Shown here piece by piece: positions 56,905-64,000 of a DNA stretch of 64,000 nucleotides. This stretch comes from Balanoglossus misakiensis (lineage: Eukaryota > Hemichordata), in NCBI GenBank assembly GCA_040954595.2, contig CM082590.2, positions 3,596,001-3,660,000 on the forward strand, written 5' to 3'. The notes under the pieces are model-generated. The model saw nothing but the letters and a program-made list of their open reading frames with translations, did no database searches and was not told the origin of the DNA. Every line of letters begins with the position of its first letter. The first letter of the stretch is position 1. Position numbers and translations under genes: made by a program.

Positions 56905-59652
56905 TGGGGGCACAAGCGCCCTCAGGCGGCTTGTGCCCCCATTGTTATTGTTGGAATTTTTTAGGGCCCAAGCGCTTGCTTGCGCTTGGGCCCTATTGGT
57001 TTCGTTGGGGTTTTTCTTTCTTTCTTTCTTTCTTTTTTCTTGTGTCAATTCTTCGGCCAACGAGATCACTGAAACTACTGCAGGTACACTGCTCAAACTT
57101 GCTACAGTGGTCAAGGTCAATAAGTAGATGTGCAGTGACTTGTGAATACTTAATTAGTCACGTGACCTGGCGGCCATATTGGATTTTCTGAAAAAATGCA
57201 AATCTCAGATCTCAGAAACTACAAGTCAGATCGACTTCAGATTTGGCGTGCAGGTAGTGTACCTTCTACCCATCATTTTTGTAATTGGATATTTTGCTGT
57301 CAATGTTGCAGTTTTTTTGCTACAGTTGTTTTTCTGAAATCTGGTCAAAATTTCAAAAATCTTCTTCTCCAGAACCGGCGATAACCGAGTCACGCGGTTT
57401 GTGGTATGTGGTCACCTAACTGATGTCTATCAAGTTTGCGAAGATCATTGTGATTGGTCGAAGATTATGGCGGCCATATTGGATTTTCGAAAAACCATAG
57501 TAAAGCTCAAAAAATCTTCTTCTCCAGAACAGGCAATAACTGAGTCGCAAGATTCGGGGAGTATGGTCACTACACTGATGTCTATCAAGTTTGCAAAGAA
57601 CATTGTGATTGGTCGAAAATTATGGCGGCCATATTGGATTTTGTAAAAAGCAGTGAAAAATTGAAATTCCTTTTTCTAGTCTAAAAATTGATAGCATACA
57701 AATTCTTTTTATGGATATCAATCGTCATGTGACTAAAATATGTTACAATTTTTTGGCGATTTTTCACATGACCTTTGACCTACTTATCAGGCGTTATTAT
57801 TTCTGCATATTTAATTCCAGGCTAACCTATAGGGCTAGACGTTTGGTTTTTGATGAATGTGGATTAGTGTGTGATCAAAATATTTTGCTACTTTTCATGA
57901 CCCCTTTGACCTCTGCTGACCTCATTAATTATGTGCATAGCTAATTACAGGCGAACCAATAGAGCTAGAGGTTTGGTTTTTGTTGGACATGGACCAGTAT
58001 GGGATCAACATTTTTTGCCCAAATGTTGGGTGACCTCTGGTGACCTTTGACCTACTTTCGCATATCTCAGCATCCAGAGCAGATACAGCCATGGCATTTG
58101 GTAGGATGGGACCAAAATGTAAAGCCACATTTTTGGGTCACCTGTGACACCTGCTGACCTCATTAAATATGCACATACCTAATTACAGGCGAACCAATAG
58201 AGCTAGACTTTTGGTTTTTGTTGGACATGGACCAGTATGGGTAAAAAAAATTGCCCAAATTGTGGGTGACCTCAGGTGACCTTTGACCTACTTCACCCTA
58301 TTTCAGCAGCAAAAATACACACATCCTTGTTATGTCATGAGATAATACATCCGATAGAAAATTCTGTTTCTTCTCATTCATACTGTGCATATATAATTCA
58401 AGATCAGCGCTTGGGCCCGACAATGCTGCTTGCAGCTTTAATCTTATTATTATTCTTCTTCTTCCGAGAAATATGTCATTGTAAATCTGGAAAACGGCAG
58501 CACCTAGGGGGCCGAAACTTGGTAGGGTGGTAGGGGCCAATGAGTAGACGTGCAGTGGCCCGTGAATATTTAATTAGTCACGTGACCTGGCGGCCATATT
58601 GGATTTCCTGAAAATCGTTAAATGAGTCCTTCTCAAAAACCACTGGGCTGATCGAGTTCAAATTTGGTGTACAGGTAGCCTACCTTCTGTCCATCATTTT
58701 ACCCCCTTGAAATCATGACGTCATACATAAAGTTTTTTTGCTACAATTGTTTTTCTTAAAAACTAGTTAAAACTTTAAAAATCTTCTTCTCCAGAACCAG
58801 CGGTTACCGAGTCTCGGGATTTGGGATATGTGGTCACCTTACCTATGTCTATCAAGTTTGCGAAGCGCACTCTGATTGGTCAATCATTATGGCGGCCATG
58901 TTGGATTTTCGGAAAACCATTGAAAAGTGATAATTCCGTTTTGTAGCCAAAATGTTGACAGCATGGAAATTCTTTTTTTGGATATGAGTCATCATATGAC
59001 CGGAAGTTGTCACAATTTTTCAGGGCAATTTTCACATGACCTTTGACCCAGTTTTAAAACAACTAATTATATATGCATATTCCCCATACCTCCTCTTGTC
59101 AAAGCACCACAGTCATGAATTTTGTGGACATGGGTACCAATGCTGCCAGGACATGACACAAATATTTCGGTAATTTTGGCAATGACCCTTGACCTATTTC
59201 TGAAACATCATTTTTCTGCATATCTAATTCTAGGCTAACCAATAGGGCTAGAGGTCTGGTTTTAGTTGGACATGGCCCACTCTGGGGTCAAAATTTTATG
59301 CCCAAATTTTGGGTGACCTTGGATGACCTTTGATCTACTTTCCCATATCTCAGCATCCAGAGCAGTTAGAGCCCTGGCTTTTATGGGTATTGAGCACAGA
59401 ATGGAGTCTTACACAAGACCTCATTAATTATGTGCATACCTAATTGCAGGCGAACCAATAGGGCTAGGGGTCTGGTTTTTTGTTGGATCTAGACTAGTTT
59501 GGGGTCCAATTTATTTGCCCAAATTTGGGGTGACCTCAGGTGACATTTGACCTACTTTCCCATATCTTGGTATCCCCAGCAGATACAGCCGTGGCATTTG
59601 CTGGTCACCATGGGAACCGCTTGTGCCCCCCAATGCTGCTTGCAGCTTTAAT
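56905..59652. mobile_element. hairpin-ended Helentron/HINE-like element, copy 3 (outer)
   Basis: The head hairpin is GGGGGCACAAGC ... GCTTGTGCCCCC (56906-56940). After the nested insertion the body continues with CTTATTATTATTCTTCTTC and diverged 237-bp-type units, and the tail has the arm again (CGCTTGTGCCCCCC, 59618-59631) followed by GCTGCTTGCAGCTTTAAT, ending at 59652. Same plan as copy 1 with a different arm sequence. No coding capacity. Confidence 0.8.
56963..58442. mobile_element. hairpin-ended Helentron/HINE-like element, copy 4 (nested inside copy 3)
   Basis: The head hairpin AGGGCCCAAGCGC, loop, GCGCTTGGGCCCT spans 56963-56994. The tail has GCGCTTGGGCCC at 58407-58418 followed by GCTGCTTGCAGCTTTAAT up to 58442. 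It contains a (TTTC)n tract at 57013-57036 and several body units with CCAATAGAGCTAGA and GACCTTTGACCTACTT. It interrupts copy 3 shortly after that copy's head hairpin. Confidence 0.8.
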
Positions 59653-59904
59653 TTCTCTTATTTTTGAAATTTGGTTTATAACACATACATGAGAACTTCT
59701 ATTCTAATATCACAATTTCTTTGTAATTTTCTCTTTTTTTCAACAAATTTTCTCCTAAGCCACTTGTCCAGTTTCTTTGAAAGTTACTCTTTACATGAGG
59801 TGGGTGAAACCCCACTGAGATTTTACATTATTCATGTTTACATAACTTTACTAGGCCAGCTGTTACAGAGACCACCAGCTATTCTTTTATTAACTACCAG
59901 TGGT
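59653..59904. other. spacer between the nested elements and the duplicated flank
   Basis: About 250 bases without recognised content; it has no counterpart in the first copy's flank. Confidence 0.4.
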
Positions 59905-62574
59905 AGGTCAGTGAGTGTCTCTGACTGTCTGTCCCAGGGCTGCTTGAAAGAAGTTGCACTGCTTGTAAGATTGCCTTGACACATGATTGGGCATGTTCCT
60001 ATAGTTCTATTGCTTTTTACATTTCCATATTTAGATATGGTTAGGTCATATCTGCTTGCCAATGTTACCTGCAGTGTTCTCTAAACAAACATAATTTTTT
60101 AAAGCTTTGAGTCAGTTTGAAGATTTGTAAAAAATTCTCTCAGTCTGTACTTTGCATGTATTGTGGATAATTTCCTTGAGTCACCAGTGAGTCAGTGGTG
60201 CATCATATGGGCTTAGAGGGCACACTGACAGTGACAAAACTATACCCCAAAGCATTGCATATAATGGTCCCAAGCAGATATACATTTCCACAACTTCGCC
60301 TCCATAGGCGTAGGAACCAGGAGTGGGTGGTCACTTGCCCCCCCCCCCCCCCTCCTATGCTGAAGTAGGGGGGGGGGACCAAGAAATACTTTTGCCCCCA
60401 ACTTTAGGGACAAAAAAATTGCGGTTTGGAGATTGTTATATTACAAAATGTTCTAATGTCAGAGGGGGACACCCCTTCCCACACCCACCCCTTTCATTCT
60501 TTCACACCTTTCATGTATTGCCTGGTGGACCTGGGCAGAATACTTGCCCCCCCCCCCACCAATGCTAACTTTGAGCGACGAAGGTTATATTTGTCCTTCC
60601 CAACATAGTTGAGTTAATTTGCTTTTTGAGTTCATTAAAATGCAGCTTTGAGCTCTGTATATAATAAAATTTTCTAATGTGGGAGGGGGGCACCCACTCC
60701 CAAACCCACCTTTACCAATTCTACTAACTAATGTAATGACTTGTCCTTTTAATTTGTTCATATATTAATTTAATTATATTAATTTATTTATGTGTGCAAA
60801 TTTCCATTGTAAGTCATTCACCACCAGAACGTTGGTTACATTTGCCCCCCCCCCCCCCCATGAATTGCTCCCTAAGCCCCTGGACTCGCAAAATATTCGT
60901 ACAGTGTGCACTTTCATCCATTCGGGCTTAGATTATTCCTGAAATAATTTAGCAAAAACATAAACAGAAAATCATTTCAAACAAATGCAACACAATTTGA
61001 ATGACATCCAATGGGCTAGTCATTGTCCTATCATAGAACATTGAAAGGGTATATGAATAAGGCTTTCCAACAAAAGGTACTACATAATTAGATTTTTTTT
61101 AAAAATCGCTTAAAATGAATATAGTGCAAACAAATTCTGAAAATATTTTCTCAATTTTATTCAAACAAAATTGCCAATATTGAAATTAATTCTTCAAATA
61201 CATGTCATCAATACTTGAATTATCAACCTGTCTTCTTTATTAGTATATGTTTAAATCTTAAAACACTATCATTCTCATTAATATGCTCAGAAGAGTTGGG
61301 TTTTAAGAATCACAGAAATGTTATTTTTGAGCTGCGCTGAGTGGTACTGAATCTAAAAAGTTTGGTTGTGCATACACATTTCGAGATGGTGCATTCAAGC
61401 AAAGAAAACAACCAAACATGTTTTGAACTAAAGCAATTTATAATACGTTGTTAATTTTGTGGATGATTTTCCACATTATGAAAAGTAAACTTTCCCTTTG
61501 ACTGTAACCATACCAAATAATAAGGAAATGTGACTGTAATCTTTACACAAATGAATATTTTAAATGAGGCTTCATGTATTAGAATAAAACTTACTAACTG
61601 AATGTATTGGCCCGTATTGTCAGCACCAACAATCTTGTCATTTGAGATGCTTGCATTTTCCTTCATATTATACAAACCCATTCGTTTGTACAGCTAACCT
61701 TGTCAGTAATACTCAGAAAATACATTTAAACACACATCACATATGTCTGGCTGAAACACAAAGCATATTCACGGCTAAAAGATATATCACATATACTGTG
61801 ATAATAATACTTAACTAAATGTCATTTCTAGTAAAAACAAAAACATCACATACAGTGATTCTTATCCTTGATTATATGTCACTATTCTATGCACAAAACA
61901 TCACTTAGAGTGATAATGATCCTTGAGTATCACGTACAAGTACTTTTTTGTGTCAGCATCATATGGGTAGATATGTTCTATTAGTACTAAAACTGTCAAA
62001 TCTACCATTGGGCCATACTTGGATTATTTTATATTATTTCAAGTACAGCAAACCCTAGCCAATCCGGTAAAATAAGTGTAACCAGAATACATTGTCAATT
62101 CTCTTTCATTGAGAACCACATGTTACAGGAATATCTATAAACCTGGAACCTCTGCAAACAGACCATTATCTTCCACCCCTTTGGTATCCACTAAAGACTG
62201 GAATTTTACTGGAATTTATAACTGCTGCAAGATAGTAAACCAATGTGCCTTTAACATACAGTTTTCATTCACAATTGTTCCACAGCTAAATATATGACCA
62301 CTGTCCGTGTGACATTTCACAGGCCGGCTTTGTTATTGAGAAGACAGTCATGGTTGGAGAGTGGTTTGGTGTATTGGCTTCATTGTCTCTGCGGGGCTAA
62401 TTACTGTATGTGTGTTGGGAACGTTTCACTTGCACACACCAATTCCGTTACTCAGTTAAATTCGTAGACATTGCAACAATTTTCATGGAAATACTGCCAT
62501 CCTTTGCAATACAAACCAGAAATTGTTATACTGACGTCGCAGCGGTCTGCTTCTGAGATGTTGATGTCATCATC
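59905..62574. repeat. 3' flank of Roco gene 2, copy of 10203-12366 plus 14344-14871
   Basis: Starts at AGGTCAGTGAGTGTCTCTGA and follows the first copy to the stop codon of the last exon. It includes the weak poly-C/G hairpin at 60337-60380 and the TATCAC palindromes near 61787. The 2-kb hairpin-ended element is absent; the empty site lies at about 62027-62035. Confidence 0.92.
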
Positions 62575-63822
62575 TTAGGACGTTAGATGTAGATGAGCCA
62601 TGTCACCTTCAACACCATGAAGATCAGCTGACGCCCCAAGTTTTCGGAACATCTCATGTATTTCTTCTCTGGCAGCGTAGACATCACAACTTCTATGCTC
62701 AAGAATTTTAACCAGGTTGGAAAAATTGCTCTTACAGAATTTGTTATCTGTAGTTGACTGTTGGCCTGCACGTTGTTGTCCTCCACAGCCCTTGGACCAA
62801 ACAGATAAAGCATGTTGTGTGGGGGATTGAATCGATGCACTGTGTTGCCATGAAGCCACCTCCATGTGAGGGATCCCCATCAAGTCTGCCATAGCCCTGT
62901 AGTCATTGCCGGGGAAACGGATGATATCCATGATATTAGAAAATATCTTGAGGGCATCCTTCAGCATCCACTTGACATCACTTTCATATCCATATTTACG
63001 GAGGAATGTGGTATCATATCCAGCACAGAGCAAGTCAGTGACAGCTTCTTCTTGACCTGTTTGCTCATCATACACTCCACTTCCATTCTGCTCAGCTTCT
63101 GTGATTTTCTGCATTGGGTAGAATCTTACATTCTCTGGGTTGCTGTGAATTCGCAGCGAGTGGGCGCTGAGAATATGGGTGTCGACCTCGATACCCGGAC
63201 AGCAGATCTCTATGACGTCATAGATATCATTGGTCACCATTTCCAGTAACTGGTAACATGCCCCTATGTCTTCTCCCTTTCCTGCTCTGACACAGGTGTG
63301 GATTGCCGTCCATCCATCTATCATGTACACCAATCCTTCTACGATGCGGCAGACTTTGATACCATTCTTCCATATTCCACTGGGAGGGTAACCCATTTCC
63401 TCAAAGTGACGGTAGAGCCTGGTCTGTAGGCGTGGAAACAAACCTGGTGTGAAGCTGTCTGTTTCATCATGGCATTCGATTCTTCTACCAAAATAGTGAT
63501 GCTTAGTGGGATCTGATTCCCATTGATTTGCTGGCATTTTATCTTCCAAGAGTCCAGGGATGATGTAAGATTTTGGATTGGACTCATCTTCATGGAGAAG
63601 CTCAAAATGCTTGAGAAGAGCCATGACTAAGTTGGTATCACCGTAACCACTGAATACTCGAGCAATTTCTTTCTCGTGATAGAACTTCTGATTTTTCGGC
63701 AGTTTGTCGCTGTATTGAACGAAGATATCAGTTGCCATCAGTCGACCCAAGATTTCTGAACACAACCATTGACCATCGAGAACAATGATATCATCACCAA
63801 GTGGATTCTTGACAAAGATAAT
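62575..63822 (-). CDS. second Roco gene: last exon (COR and death-like domain), rest beyond window
   Basis: A 1,248-base terminal exon with the same TTGCAG acceptor, frame and stop as exon 13 of gene 1. Its translation differs from gene 1 at 20 positions, 13 of them in the last ~113 residues. By alignment it holds most of COR (including LYRHFEEMGYPPSGIWKNGI) and the death-like domain. The frame is intact and silent changes dominate in the COR part, so the gene is probably functional. The upstream exons should lie to the right of the window, making the two genes a head-to-tail tandem pair. Confidence 0.9.
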   Translation of the reverse strand: MIFVKNPLGDDIIVLDGQWLCSEILGRLMATDIFVQYSDKLPKNQKFYHEKEIARVFSGYGDTNLVMALLKHFELLHEDESNPKSYIIPGLLEDKMPANQWESDPTKHHYFGRRIECHDETDSFTPGLFPRLQTRLYRHFEEMGYPPSGIWKNGIKVCRIVEGLVYMIDGWTAIHTCVRAGKGEDIGACYQLLEMVTNDIYDVIEICCPGIEVDTHILSAHSLRIHSNPENVRFYPMQKITEAEQNGSGVYDEQTGQEEAVTDLLCAGYDTTFLRKYGYESDVKWMLKDALKIFSNIMDIIRFPGNDYRAMADLMGIPHMEVASWQHSASIQSPTQHALSVWSKGCGGQQRAGQQSTTDNKFCKSNFSNLVKILEHRSCDVYAAREEIHEMFRKLGASADLHGVEGDMAHLHLTS

Positions 63823-64000
63823 CTGCAACAAACAAGAAGACAATGAAATAAACTTTGGATGTTAACAAAAGTGAAAGTTGAAAGGACAGGTAGATGGATG
63901 GGTGGATGTATGTATGTATGCATTCATGCATTCTCATATGTATGTATGTATGTATGTACGTACGTATGTATGTATGTATGTATGTATGTATGTATGTATG
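63823..64000. repeat. intron start and (GTAT)n microsatellite of Roco gene 2
   Basis: The first ~50 bases match the intron next to exon 13 of gene 1. From about 63889 the sequence is GGAT then GTAT repeats that run off the right edge. Confidence 0.95.

Overview
The window is a piece of an AT-rich invertebrate animal genome. It has GT-AG introns, LINE retrotransposons, foldback MITEs, many microsatellites and poly-C/G tracts, and a spliced multidomain signalling gene. Gene architecture and repeat style fit an invertebrate deuterostome such as a hemichordate or lancelet, but nothing in the sequence fixes the species.

Region 1 (1-6400): an uninterrupted minus-strand frame of at least 1,459 codons encodes a protein-primed-type family B DNA polymerase of the Maverick/Polinton kind. 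It runs off the left edge. Two small unrecognised frames lie upstream on the same strand, followed by degenerate tandem repeats. This looks like part of an integrated virus-like element.

Region 2 (6400-14871): an arm of a TTAA-flanked MITE, a 1.79-kb tandem duplication rich in poly-C/poly-G hairpins, and the 3' flank of the main gene. A 2-kb hairpin-ended element carrying a 237-bp tandem array is inserted in that flank.

Region 3 (14872-41635): a 13-exon minus-strand gene can be assembled in frame from splice sites. It predicts a 906-residue Roco protein: ankyrin repeats, then a Roc GTPase, a COR domain and a death-like domain. Each full ankyrin repeat is one phase-0 exon of 99 nt. Exons 4 and 5 arose from a recent ~600-bp tandem duplication. 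They differ at 12 codons, all of them replacements, while the flanking intron sequence is much more alike. The introns hold three copies of a 1.6-kb repeat, two 5'-truncated LINEs with a broken frame, MITEs and minisatellites.

Region 4 (41636-56900): no gene is supported. There is a GC-rich duplicated block just upstream of exon 1 and an old ~5-kb duplication (42.8-53.5 kb) containing an inverted repeat.

Region 5 (56900-64000): two nested hairpin-ended elements, then a second copy of the Roco 3' flank and its intact last exon. The rest of this paralogue lies beyond the right edge. The flank lacks the 2-kb insertion seen in copy 1, so it serves as an empty site. The two Roco genes are therefore a head-to-tail tandem pair. 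Their COR exons are nearly identical, but their death-domain tails differ mostly by replacement changes. Together with the ankyrin exon this suggests a diversifying, possibly immune-type, family; that last step is inference.
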